A stretch of DNA of 64,000 bases, taken from positions 620,001-684,000 of the forward strand of contig NZ_RDSM01000003.1 in assembly GCF_004115155.1 (NCBI RefSeq), read 5' to 3'. This document shows, piece after piece, positions 25,152 through 33,466 of the stretch. A program made the position numbers and the translations under genes. This DNA is from Granulicella sibirica (GTDB lineage Bacteria > Acidobacteriota > Terriglobia > Terriglobales > Acidobacteriaceae). Each line of letters begins with the position of its first letter. The first letter of the stretch is position 1. The notes under the pieces are model-generated. The model saw only the letters and a program-made list of their open reading frames with translations, did not search any database and had not been told where the DNA came from.

Positions 25152-25346
25152 CTAATCGGCTCCGGCAACGCAAGCCGGACACGGCATCGACCGTCCGATC
25201 CACGCCGCCCGGCCCTCGGGCGTCAGCACCCACTCCCGCACCGTCCACGGCGGATCGTGCCGGACATGCCGCTCGTGCCCGCAGGCCAGCCGCATGATCC
25301 AGTCACCCGCTTCATCCTGCCGGAAATCGACGACTACGCTCTCCAT
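25152..25346 (-). CDS. DUF3565 small zinc-ribbon-like protein
   Basis: A 64-residue protein recognisable as DUF3565. It starts MESVVVDFRQDEAGDWIMRLACGHERHVRH, then DPPWTVREWVLTPEGRAA, and ends with a PCPAC pair. The CGH and CPAC motifs would bind one metal ion. Function unknown. The ATG at 25346 has GGGGAG six bases upstream; another in-frame ATG seven codons earlier is possible. It is divergent from larE, 42 bases away. A second copy of its last 14 codons lies at 24338-24382. Confidence 0.72.
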   Translation of the reverse strand: MESVVVDFRQDEAGDWIMRLACGHERHVRHDPPWTVREWVLTPEGRAAWIGRSMPCPACVAGAD

Positions 25347-25388
25347 CCTTCGCTCCCCTACAATCATCTCAGCAGGAAGGTGACCCCG

Positions 25389-26228
25389 ATGCATCCCGAC
25401 GTAGCCCTCGCGGCGAAATCCGTCCACCTCCACGAGACCCTGCTCGGCCTCGGCTCGGTCCTCGTCGCATATTCCGGCGGAACGGACTCTGCTTTCCTGG
25501 CGTACGCCGCGCATCGTGCGCTCGGGCCGAAGATGCTTGCCGTCATCGCCGACTCTGCCTCTCTTCCCCGCGCGGAACTTGCCGCCGCCCTCGCCTTCAC
25601 CGCCGAGCATGGCATCCCCACGCAGATCCTCCAGACCGACGAGCTTTCGCGCGAGGACTACGCCCGCAACGACAGCCAGCGCTGCTTTCACTGCAAGGAC
25701 ACCCTCTTCGCCGCCATGGAGATCGAGCGCGCCCGCCTCGGCTTCGCGCACCTCGCCTATGGCATGAACCTCGACGACAAGGGCGAGTTCCGCCCCGGCC
25801 AGAAGGCCGCCGCAATGCATCACGCCGTCGCCCCGCTCGTGACGGCAGAGTTGACCAAGCCCGAGATCCGCGACCTCGCCCGCGCCACCGGCCTTTCACT
25901 CGCCGACAAGCCCGCAAGCGCATGCCTCTCCTCGCGCATCGAGTACGGCCGCCCAGTCACACGCGAGAACCTCGCCCAGGTCGAACAGGCCGAGGCCGCT
26001 CTGCACGCCATGGGCTTCCCGCAGGTACGCGTCCGCCACCACGGCGACCTCGCCCGCGTCGAGATCGCCCGCACCGACCTCGCCCGCGTCCTCTCGCTCG
26101 ACACCCTCGACCGCATCACCGCCGTGCTCAAGCCGCTGGGCTTCACCTACGTCACGCTCGATACGCAGGGCTATCGCTCCGGCTCCATGAACGACATCCT
26201 CACCACCATCGCCCCCGCCCGCGCCTAG
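25389..26228 (+). CDS. larE: LarE, sacrificial sulfur transferase for nickel-pincer cofactor
   Basis: A 279-residue PP-loop ATP-pyrophosphatase that adenylylates the cofactor precursor (pyridinium bis-thiocarboxylate synthesis) and donates sulfur. The PP-loop AYSGGTDSAFLAYAA covers residues 27-41. C179 in KPASACLSSRI is in the position of the sacrificial Cys of the lactobacillar enzyme. AGGAAGG precedes the ATG. LarC and LarB are encoded 1.3-2.6 kb downstream, with an opposing monooxygenase gene between. The cofactor user is presumably the LarA homologue at 33467. Confidence 0.92.
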   Translation: MHPDVALAAKSVHLHETLLGLGSVLVAYSGGTDSAFLAYAAHRALGPKMLAVIADSASLPRAELAAALAFTAEHGIPTQILQTDELSREDYARNDSQRCFHCKDTLFAAMEIERARLGFAHLAYGMNLDDKGEFRPGQKAAAMHHAVAPLVTAELTKPEIRDLARATGLSLADKPASACLSSRIEYGRPVTRENLAQVEQAEAALHAMGFPQVRVRHHGDLARVEIARTDLARVLSLDTLDRITAVLKPLGFTYVTLDTQGYRSGSMNDILTTIAPARA

Positions 26229-27442
26229 ACCGGCCCCTTGAGGAAGTCATTCGTCGCGCGGATATGTTGCGGCTGCAATCCCATCCCGACAAACCTTCCG
26301 ACAAGCCCCTGAAAGCCAGGCACACGCGTCAGGATGCGCAGGATCAGCGGAGGCCCGCTTGGCCCGTTGCTCCGCAGCACGCGATCGAGCACGCGATGCG
26401 CGAGCATCTGCACCCTCTGCGTATTGCGGATGGCTCGCTCGCGGTAGTGCTGGACCCGCGCCAGATCGTGCTCGGTGAGCGAATCGGTCCGCAGGGCGTC
26501 GGTGAGCATATTGGCCGTCGCGACCGCATCCTGCAGCGCGAGATTGATCCCGATGCCTCCCACCGGTGACATCGCATGCGCCGCGTCGCCGATGCACAGA
26601 AGCCCCGGCGACGACCAGCGTTCGAGGTGGTTCACCTGGATCGTCAGCAGCTTGATCTTGTCCCAGTTATCCAATTCTCCGGCGCGTCCCGCGAGGAACG
26701 GCACAATGCGTTCGAGACTCTGGTGAAAGCGCTCAAGCCCATCCTGCTGGATCGCGCGATAGCTCCCCTTGGCGATGAGGTAGCCGACCTGGAAGTAGTC
26801 GTTGCGATTGATGAGGATGACGAACCGCCCAAACCGCATGTAGCCGAGAGCGTTCTCGGGATCGGACGACTGCCGCGCGATGTGGAACCAGAGAACGTCG
26901 ATGGGCACACCATCCTCGATGAGCGGGAGATGTGCCGCGACGCGCGAGGTGGCGTGTCGCCCGTCGCACCCCACGGTAAGGGTTGCCGCGAGCTCGATCG
27001 GCCCATCCGGCGTCTTCACCTGGACGCCGGTCGTGAGGCCGTCGCGCATGATCAACCCGGTCGCCTCCCAGCCCATCTTCAGCTTGAACTGTGGATAGCG
27101 TTCAGCCTCTTTGGCTAGAAAGGAAAGGAAGTCCCACTGCGGCATCAGCGCAATGTACTTCGCCGTGGTCGGCAGATGCGAGAAGTCCGCCATCGCCATC
27201 TTCCGTTCGCCGATGATCGCGGACATCCGGCTGACCTGCGAATGCGGGACCTTCAGAAAGCGCTCCAGCAAACCAAGCTCGTGCAGCAGTTCGAGCGTCG
27301 AGGGGTGGATGGTGTCGCCGCGAAAGTCGCGGAAGAAGTCGGTGTGCTTTTCGAGCACGGTGACGTCGATGCCGGCGCGCGCAAGCAGGTACCCGAGCAT
27401 GATCCCCGCAGGGCCGCCGCCGATGACGCAGACCGTTTCCAC
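26225..27442 (-). CDS. FAD-dependent monooxygenase (UbiH/PheA group)
   Basis: A 405-residue single-component flavoprotein hydroxylase. The dinucleotide fold VCVIGGGPAGIMLGYLLARAG is at residues 4-24, the DG-type motif TVGCDGRHATSR lies near 170, and LLCIGDAAHAMSPVGGIGIN (second FAD motif) near 290. Such enzymes hydroxylate aromatic or quinone-type substrates using NAD(P)H and oxygen. No substrate can be named. It interrupts the lar genes on the opposite strand and overlaps the larE stop by CTAG, with no evident functional tie. Confidence 0.85.
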   Translation of the reverse strand: METVCVIGGGPAGIMLGYLLARAGIDVTVLEKHTDFFRDFRGDTIHPSTLELLHELGLLERFLKVPHSQVSRMSAIIGERKMAMADFSHLPTTAKYIALMPQWDFLSFLAKEAERYPQFKLKMGWEATGLIMRDGLTTGVQVKTPDGPIELAATLTVGCDGRHATSRVAAHLPLIEDGVPIDVLWFHIARQSSDPENALGYMRFGRFVILINRNDYFQVGYLIAKGSYRAIQQDGLERFHQSLERIVPFLAGRAGELDNWDKIKLLTIQVNHLERWSSPGLLCIGDAAHAMSPVGGIGINLALQDAVATANMLTDALRTDSLTEHDLARVQHYRERAIRNTQRVQMLAHRVLDRVLRSNGPSGPPLILRILTRVPGFQGLVGRFVGMGLQPQHIRATNDFLKGPV

Positions 27443-27516
27443 GCGATCAATCTAACAAGCGCCCCGCCACTCGGCAACACGGGCCAGGAGCGTGCGCCGC
27501 ATGAAAGAATGGCCGC

Positions 27517-28857
27517 ATGCGAATCGCTTACCTCGATTGCTTCGCCGGTATCTCTGGCGACATGTTTCTCGGAGCCCTCCTCGAAGCCGGTGTGGCCCCC
27601 AAGGTCCTGCACGATGCGACCTCCGCCATGAAGCTTGGCGCCTCGCTGAAGATCGAGACCGTCGACCGCAGCGGCATCTCCTGCACCAAGGTTCACGTGC
27701 TCGAAGGCGAAAAGCTTGCCGAGGCTGTCAGCGGGCTCCCGGAACAAGCCCATCGCGAGCCGCATCAGCACCAGCCGAAGACCCAGCATCTGCATAAGGG
27801 TGGCCACGCCCATACGCATGACCATCCTGTTTCCACCACTTTCTCAGACGATTCCCACAACCATGTCCACACTCACGAGCATGCCCACGGACGCTCTCTC
27901 GGGGTGATCACAAGGCTCATACAGGAGAGCGGCTTGCACGCCGAAGTGAAGGCGACGGCTTCAGCAATCTTTTCGTTACTCGGGAGTTCGGAGGCCAAAA
28001 TCCACAACGTACCCGTTGAGGAAATCCATTTCCACGAGGTCGGCGCGGTGGATGCCATCGTCGACATCGTCTGCGCCGCCGCCGGTATCCACGCGCTCGG
28101 GGTAGGGAAGTGGTTTGCTTCGCCGGTGAACGTCGGCGGAGGAATGGTCGACTGCGCTCACGGACGCTTCCCCGTTCCCGCGCCCGCGACCGCAGACCTC
28201 CTGCGCGGCCTGCCGACCTACTCGGCCCATATCCAGAAGGAACTCGTCACGCCCACCGGCGCGGCCATCCTGCGCTACCTCAACCCCACGTTCGGACCAC
28301 AGCCGCCTATGCGCGTGGGCTCGATCGGGTATGGCGCCGGCACACGCAATCCCGAAGGCTTTCCCAACGTTCTTCGGCTTTCCGTCGGCGAGCAGGAGGA
28401 AGGGGCCAAGCAGACCGATCAGGTCACGGTGCTCGAGACCGCCATCGACGATCTCTCACCCCAGATCCTCGCCTATGTCACCGAAGCGGCGCTCGCCCAG
28501 GGTGCGCTCGACGTCATGACAACCGCCGTCCAGATGAAGAAGGGCCGCATGGGCACCCTCATCACCATCCTCGCCGACGAGGCTCACGCTCCCGCGCTCG
28601 AACGCCTCCTTCTGCGCGAGACCAGCACTCTCGGCGTCCGTATCCGGCAGGATCGCCGCTCGTGCCTCGACCGCGCCCACACGAGTGTGACCACGGCTTA
28701 CGGCGACATCCGCATCAAGGTCGGCTCGCGTGACGGCGAGGAGTTCAACGCCGCGCCCGAGTTCGAGGATTGCCGCGCCACCGCCGCCCGCCACAACGTG
28801 CCCGTGAAGCAGGTCATGCAGGCTGCAACCGCCGCGTACCTCAACAGCAAGGCCTGA
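27517..28857 (+). CDS. larC: LarC, nickel insertion protein
   Basis: A 446-residue cyclometallase that inserts nickel into the pincer cofactor in a CTP-dependent reaction. The N-terminus MRIAYLDCFAGISGDMFLGAL is the family hallmark. Residues about 80-128 form a His-rich stretch (HREPHQHQPKTQHLH and HNHVHTHEHAH), probably a nickel store. VEEIHFHEVGAVDAIVDIV is the conserved core. In Lactobacillus larC needs a programmed frameshift; here it is one uninterrupted frame. larB starts five bases after its stop. Confidence 0.93.
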   Translation: MRIAYLDCFAGISGDMFLGALLEAGVAPKVLHDATSAMKLGASLKIETVDRSGISCTKVHVLEGEKLAEAVSGLPEQAHREPHQHQPKTQHLHKGGHAHTHDHPVSTTFSDDSHNHVHTHEHAHGRSLGVITRLIQESGLHAEVKATASAIFSLLGSSEAKIHNVPVEEIHFHEVGAVDAIVDIVCAAAGIHALGVGKWFASPVNVGGGMVDCAHGRFPVPAPATADLLRGLPTYSAHIQKELVTPTGAAILRYLNPTFGPQPPMRVGSIGYGAGTRNPEGFPNVLRLSVGEQEEGAKQTDQVTVLETAIDDLSPQILAYVTEAALAQGALDVMTTAVQMKKGRMGTLITILADEAHAPALERLLLRETSTLGVRIRQDRRSCLDRAHTSVTTAYGDIRIKVGSRDGEEFNAAPEFEDCRATAARHNVPVKQVMQAATAAYLNSKA

Positions 28858-28862
28858 GCAGC

Positions 28863-29627
28863 ATGACGCCTACCTCTATCCTCGATCTTCTCGCCGACGT
28901 CCAGCGCGGCGACGTCACCCCGGAGCAGGCGTCCGCGCGCCTCGCAAGCCTGCCCTTCGAAGATATCGGCCACGCCCGCATCGACCACCACCGCGCCCTC
29001 CGCACCGGCCTTCCGGAGGTCATCTACGCGGCTGGAAAGACCCCGCAACAGGTCGCCGAGATCTTCTCCCGCATGGCCGCCGCTGGGTCGGATGTCCTCG
29101 CCACCCGAGCCGATGCGGATGCCGCCTCCGCTGTCCTCTCGCTGCATCCGGACGCCGCCTACGATCCCCAGGCCCGCACCATCACCCTGCGCCAGACCAC
29201 GCCGCCCGAGCCGCGCGGCCACGTCGCCGTCCTCTGCGCCGGAACGAGCGACCTTCCTGTTGCCGAAGAAGCCGCCATTACCGCCGAACTCTTCAACGCC
29301 CGGGTCACGCGCCTGTATGACGTCGGTGTCGCCGGCCTCCATCGGTTGTTAGCCGTTCGAGATCAGCTCGCCTCCGCGCACGTCGTCATCGTGTGTGCCG
29401 GAATGGAAGGCGCGCTACCCTCGGTCGTGGGAGGCCTGGTCGGCGTTCCGGTCATCGCCGTCCCCACGTCGGTCGGTTACGGGGCATCCTTCGCCGGGGC
29501 CGCCGCGCTGCTCGGCATGTTGAACTCCTGCTCGCCCAATGTGTCTGTCGTCAACATCGACAACGGCTTTGGTGCGGCCTACACCGCCACCCTCATCGCC
29601 CGCGCCTCACATCGCGATCCCGCGTAG
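28863..29627 (+). CDS. larB: LarB, carboxylase/hydrolase of nickel-pincer cofactor synthesis
   Basis: A 254-residue protein that carboxylates nicotinic acid adenine dinucleotide and hydrolyses the phosphoanhydride, the first step of nickel-pincer cofactor synthesis. The C-terminal PurE-like domain is clear: VAVLCAGTSDLPVAEEAAITAEL, RLYDVGVAGLHRLL, VVIVCAGMEGALPSVVGGLV and VPTSVGYGASFAGAAALLGML. The ATG at 28863 is immediately after larC (five-base gap), so the pair is an operon. Confidence 0.93.
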   Translation: MTPTSILDLLADVQRGDVTPEQASARLASLPFEDIGHARIDHHRALRTGLPEVIYAAGKTPQQVAEIFSRMAAAGSDVLATRADADAASAVLSLHPDAAYDPQARTITLRQTTPPEPRGHVAVLCAGTSDLPVAEEAAITAELFNARVTRLYDVGVAGLHRLLAVRDQLASAHVVIVCAGMEGALPSVVGGLVGVPVIAVPTSVGYGASFAGAAALLGMLNSCSPNVSVVNIDNGFGAAYTATLIARASHRDPA

Positions 29628-29705
29628 CCTCAGCCCCCGCGCCTCGCATCCAACCCTCCATACGGCACGACACCCCACTCCCACACGGGAGCCCATGGAG
29701 CCACG

Positions 29706-30722
29706 ATGGAACGCAGAGACTTTCTCAAGACAGCCACCGCCGCCGGAGTTGCCGCGGCCGCCGCTGGATCCAGCCTTCCCGCCGCCGCAGAAACTCCCGC
29801 CGTCACACGCCCACAGTCGCCCGACATGATCTACCGCCAGCTCGGCACCACCGGCGAGACCGTCTCCGCCATCGGCATGGGAGGCTTCCACATCGGGCAG
29901 CAGCCCGACCCCGCCGAGAGCATCAAGCTCATCCGCACCGCCATCGACGGCGGCATTACCTTCATGGATAACTGCTGGGACTACAACGACGGCATCAGCG
30001 AGGTCCGCATGGGACAGGCCCTGCGCGACGGCTACCGCTCCAAGGTCTTCCTCATGACCAAGATGGATGGCCGCACGAAGAGCGAGTACAACAAGCAGCT
30101 CGAACAATCGATGGGCCGACTTCAGACCGACGTCATTGACCTCGTACAGTTTCACGAGATCATCCGTATGGAAGACCCTGACCGCGTCTTCGCGTCAGGC
30201 GGCGCGCTCGAAGCCGCGATGGCCGCCAAGCAGGCCGGGAAGATCCGCTACATCGGCTTCACCGGCCACAAGGATCCCGCCGTCCACCTGCGCATGTTCG
30301 AGACCGCTCAGAAGCACGGCTTCAAGTTCGATACCGTGCAGATGCCCGTCAATGTCATGGACGCGCACTTCCGTTCGTTCACCCACGAGGTGATGCCGGT
30401 CGCGCTCAAGCAGGGAACCGGTGTTCTCGCGATGAAGACCTTCGGCGACAAGATCCTGCTGCAGAGCAATACCTTCCAGCCGATGGAAGCGCTGCATTAC
30501 GGCCTATCGCAGCCCGTCTCGGTCGTGATCACCGGCATAGATCGCATGGAGATTCTGGAACAGGCGCTCACAGCCGCGAAGACCTTCAAGCCCATGTCGC
30601 AGACCGAGATGGCAAGCCTTCTTGTACGCACCAAGGACGCAGCCAGCGAAGGCAAGTACGAACTCTTCAAGACGACGCCGCACTTCGACGGGACGGCTGC
30701 AAATCCCAAGTGGCTCGGGTAA
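29706..30722 (+). CDS. Tat-exported aldo/keto reductase
   Basis: A 338-residue aldo/keto reductase with a Tat signal (ERRDFLKTATAAGVAAAAAG, Arg-Arg at residues 3-4, cleavage near AAAE). The NADPH-dependent catalytic tetrad can be traced as Asp and Tyr in DNCWDYND, Lys in LMTKMDG and His in LVQFHEI. Export in a folded state with cofactor fits the Tat route. It follows larB by 78 bases and may be co-transcribed. It ends at a strong bidirectional terminator. The substrate is unknown; a sugar or sugar acid is possible given the adjacent operon. Confidence 0.85.
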   Translation: MERRDFLKTATAAGVAAAAAGSSLPAAAETPAVTRPQSPDMIYRQLGTTGETVSAIGMGGFHIGQQPDPAESIKLIRTAIDGGITFMDNCWDYNDGISEVRMGQALRDGYRSKVFLMTKMDGRTKSEYNKQLEQSMGRLQTDVIDLVQFHEIIRMEDPDRVFASGGALEAAMAAKQAGKIRYIGFTGHKDPAVHLRMFETAQKHGFKFDTVQMPVNVMDAHFRSFTHEVMPVALKQGTGVLAMKTFGDKILLQSNTFQPMEALHYGLSQPVSVVITGIDRMEILEQALTAAKTFKPMSQTEMASLLVRTKDAASEGKYELFKTTPHFDGTAANPKWLG

Positions 30723-30732
30723 CTCCATCGCA

Positions 30733-30776
30733 AAAGAAAAGGCGGGCCGACTATCTCAGTCGACCCGCCTCTTTCC
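30733..30776. terminator. Shared bidirectional terminator
   Basis: GGCGGGcCGACT, loop ATCTC, AGTCGaCCCGCC (30741-30770) forms an 11-bp stem with one mismatch. It is flanked by AAAAGAAAA on the left and TCTTT on the right, so it can end transcripts of the aldo/keto reductase gene and of the opposing hexuronate operon. Confidence 0.85.
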
Positions 30777-30783
30777 ATGGAAC

Positions 30784-31560
30784 TTACTGATTCACGCCGC
30801 TAGCCAGGAACCCGCCATCGACAACAAGTATCTCGCCCGTAACAAAAGCCGAAGCATCGCTTGCAAGATAGATCGCCGAGCCGACTAACTCGTCCGTCTT
30901 ACCAAACCGCCCCATCGGCGTACGCATGCGAAGCTCCTTGCCGCGTTCGCTCTTATCGAGAAGCTCCGCGTTCAACGCCGTCCGGAACACACCCGGCGCA
31001 ATCGCATTCACAGTCACGCCCTTCGCACTCCACTCCACCGCGAGCGACTTTGTCAGCGCGCCAACCGCCGCCTTCGAGCAGGCATACGCGGTAACCTCTT
31101 TGAGGCTCACGAAGGTATTCAGCGAAGCGATATTGATGATGCGTCCATAGCCGCGCTCGAGCATGTGACGTCCGAAGATCTGGCATGCGCGCAGCGTACC
31201 CGTGACGTTCGTGTCCATGATGTCGTCCCAGAGGTCCTCGGGAAAGTCGACGGTCGGCGCACGCTTGATCTTGCCCGCGCAGTTGATCAGGATATCGACC
31301 TGCTTGAACTCCTTGAGCGTGCCTTCGAGCAGAGCCTCCAGCGAAGCCCTGTCGCCCACATCGGAGGTCAAACGCAGTGCCCTGCGCCCCTTCGCCTCGA
31401 TGGCCGCGGCGGCTTCATCGACCTGTTCCTGCCGCCTCGAGGTCGCGACCACATCCGCGCCCGCATCCGCGAGCCCAAGCGCCATCGCGAGCCCGATGCC
31501 TGACGTTCCACCAACCACCACCGCAACCTTACCGTTCAAATCGAACAACGAACTTCCCAT
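30784..31560 (-). CDS. SDR oxidoreductase, probable fructuronate/mannonate-type dehydrogenase
   Basis: A 258-residue classical short-chain dehydrogenase. The cofactor motif is VVVGGTSGIGLAMALGLA, NCAGKIKRAP follows, and catalysis uses YACSK (Tyr and Lys) with an upstream Ser in INIASLN. It is closest in appearance to gluconate 5-dehydrogenase, KduD and SDR-type D-mannonate oxidoreductase. It is the last gene of the uxaC-cupin-larA-uxaE-gntK operon, 18 bases after gntK. Reduction of D-fructuronate to D-mannonate would complete the pathway, since no other such reductase is in the operon. That specificity is inference. Confidence 0.85.
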   Translation of the reverse strand: MGSSLFDLNGKVAVVVGGTSGIGLAMALGLADAGADVVATSRRQEQVDEAAAAIEAKGRRALRLTSDVGDRASLEALLEGTLKEFKQVDILINCAGKIKRAPTVDFPEDLWDDIMDTNVTGTLRACQIFGRHMLERGYGRIINIASLNTFVSLKEVTAYACSKAAVGALTKSLAVEWSAKGVTVNAIAPGVFRTALNAELLDKSERGKELRMRTPMGRFGKTDELVGSAIYLASDASAFVTGEILVVDGGFLASGVNQ

Positions 31561-31578
31561 CGATCTCTCCCGTCCTTC

Positions 31579-32073
31579 TTAACTCGTTTGCAGTTGCCCG
31601 AGGATGCCGTCCACCACCTCATCCGGCGTCCTGTCGTTTACCGCGTGGATCGCGTCCTTGGGGTTCTCAAGCGTCGCGAACTGGCTATCGAGCAGCTTCG
31701 GGTTCATGAACTCGTGGTGCCGGTGCGCCAGCCTCTCCGCGAACAGCTCCTTTGAACCCTCGAGGATGACGAACTTCACCGACCCCTCCGGCATGCCCGC
31801 GGCAAGCGTCTTGCGATAGCTTTCCTTGAGAGCCGAGCAAGCCAGCACACCCTTGCCCGCGCCACCAAACCAGCCCTTCAGCACTCCGTTCAGCGTTTCG
31901 AGCCAGGGCTGTCGATCTTCGTCCGTCAGGGGCTGTCCCGAGGCCATCTTCTGCTTGTTGGCAGCCGAGTGGTAGTCGTCCCCGTCCGCGAACGCGGCGT
32001 CCATCTTCTTGGCGAGCAACGTCCCGATCGTCGACTTTCCCGAACCCTGCACGCCCATCATCACAACGATCAT
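31579..32073 (-). CDS. gntK: Gluconokinase
   Basis: A 164-residue P-loop kinase of the GntK/IdnK family that phosphorylates D-gluconate to 6-phosphogluconate. The Walker A GVQGSGKSTIG is at residues 7-17. FADGDDYHSAANKQKMASGQPL with DEDRQPWL is the family fingerprint, and LACSALKESYRKTL is the lid region. The length is typical. It sits 16 bases downstream of uxaE and 18 upstream of the SDR gene, well inside the operon. A gluconate kinase in an operon for hexuronate use is unexpected and is the key to the proposed route through gluconate. Confidence 0.93.
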   Translation of the reverse strand: MIVVMMGVQGSGKSTIGTLLAKKMDAAFADGDDYHSAANKQKMASGQPLTDEDRQPWLETLNGVLKGWFGGAGKGVLACSALKESYRKTLAAGMPEGSVKFVILEGSKELFAERLAHRHHEFMNPKLLDSQFATLENPKDAIHAVNDRTPDEVVDGILGQLQTS

Positions 32074-32089
32074 CGCAGCCTCTTTGCCT

Positions 32090-33352
32090 CTACAGCCCGA
32101 GAAACACCGGCTTGATATGCCGCTCGAAGAGGTTCGTCGTCACATTGCGCGCGACGCTCTCCTCGTTCTGTTCGAGCGCCGTCAGATACCGGTCGCCCAT
32201 CTTCGCCGCGACCTTGAAGCCAACGTGCAGCAACTGCCGGAAGCTCTGGTTGTAAGCCTTGTTCGATTGATCGTGGCGGAGCGCCGACGTGAACTGCTCG
32301 CTCGTCCAGCCGTTCACCTCGTCAGGCTTGGGAAGCGCCGCCGAGTCGATGTTGATCACGCTGGCATATGGTGCGCACAGCTCGTCGGCATGTGCGAACG
32401 CCTCGGAGTACACCTCTTTGGCGATCTCGAGTCCGGACCCGCCGGCTTCGGCCAGTCCAATCAACTCCTCGAGCCAGGTCGTTCCCGCTGTCTTCAGGTG
32501 AACGCCCGCTCCGAACTTCTTCACGCCATCGTGAATCGCCTTATAGATGGAGAACTTATCCGAGCCCGAATGGACACTGAGCTTGAGGTTCGCCGGCAGG
32601 CCGTACTGCTTGATCGCATACGCAATCGCCGCCAGGTCCTCTTCGAACTCCTTGGTGAATTGCGCCACATCCCCTACATAGTCGACGCCCTTGTTGAAGC
32701 GGCCGGTAAACTTCGGCGCGATCGTCTGGATCGGAATCTTTTCGTCCGCGATCGCCGCGAGGATAATCAGAAGCTCCACGGGAGTCTGCGGGTAGTCGGT
32801 CTCATCCATCGAAACCTCAGGCACGAACCGGCCCGCGCCCTTGAACTCCAGCAGATGCCGGTAGATCCTGCCCGCATCCTGCACCGCCGCCAGAAACTTG
32901 TTCGCGACGCACCGGACGAACTCCATATCCGTCTTGAACGGCTCGTCGATCCCCGGAATGATGACCTCGCCCACAAGCTCGCGATGCCGGTGGACGAACG
33001 CCGTCACCTCCTCCACATCGGCCGCTTCGCCGATCTTGTCCGCGACATCCAGCGTGAAGAAGTCGCACGGCTCCATGAAGCGCTCGACCGTCTTCAGGTT
33101 GATGTGGTCGGCGTCGAGGAAGTACGGTTTGGTCCAGCCAAGCTCCTTCACCGCCTCGTCCGCCGCAATTCTGGTGTCCTTTGGCTCCGAGCCGATGATC
33201 GTGTGCTCCCGGTTGGACTTGTTCCACACCGGCACCACCTCGACTCCTGCATCCTGCGCCAAAATGCAGGCGGCCAACTGCGCCTTCGCCTGGTGCGCAA
33301 ACCGGTCGCCGACGCCGACCGAAAACTTGGGAAGCTGCAATGCGTCACTCAT
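32090..33352 (-). CDS. uxaE: Tagaturonate epimerase (UxaE family)
   Basis: A 420-residue protein of the UxaE family, first characterised in Thermotoga, which interconverts D-tagaturonate and D-fructuronate. Recognisable blocks are FSVGVGDRFAHQAKAQL at the N-terminus, NKSNREHTIIGSEP, KPYFLDADHINLKTVERFM, IAPKFTGRFNKGVDYVGD and LSVHSGSDKFSIY. A GGAGACGGC ribosome site precedes the ATG. Together with UxaC it allows galacturonate and glucuronate to converge on fructuronate. It is separated from the upstream larA homologue by 114 bases, the largest gap in this operon, where an extra promoter could lie. Confidence 0.88.
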   Translation of the reverse strand: MSDALQLPKFSVGVGDRFAHQAKAQLAACILAQDAGVEVVPVWNKSNREHTIIGSEPKDTRIAADEAVKELGWTKPYFLDADHINLKTVERFMEPCDFFTLDVADKIGEAADVEEVTAFVHRHRELVGEVIIPGIDEPFKTDMEFVRCVANKFLAAVQDAGRIYRHLLEFKGAGRFVPEVSMDETDYPQTPVELLIILAAIADEKIPIQTIAPKFTGRFNKGVDYVGDVAQFTKEFEEDLAAIAYAIKQYGLPANLKLSVHSGSDKFSIYKAIHDGVKKFGAGVHLKTAGTTWLEELIGLAEAGGSGLEIAKEVYSEAFAHADELCAPYASVINIDSAALPKPDEVNGWTSEQFTSALRHDQSNKAYNQSFRQLLHVGFKVAAKMGDRYLTALEQNEESVARNVTTNLFERHIKPVFLGL

Positions 33353-33466
33353 GTGCCGTCTCCATGACCCTGGCGCTGTCCGCGCCGCTTAATGGTTCTA
33401 CCACTTTAGGCCGACCCCAAGCATACCGCTCAAAAGCGCTCCCGGCAAATGTCCTATATTCCTGCC

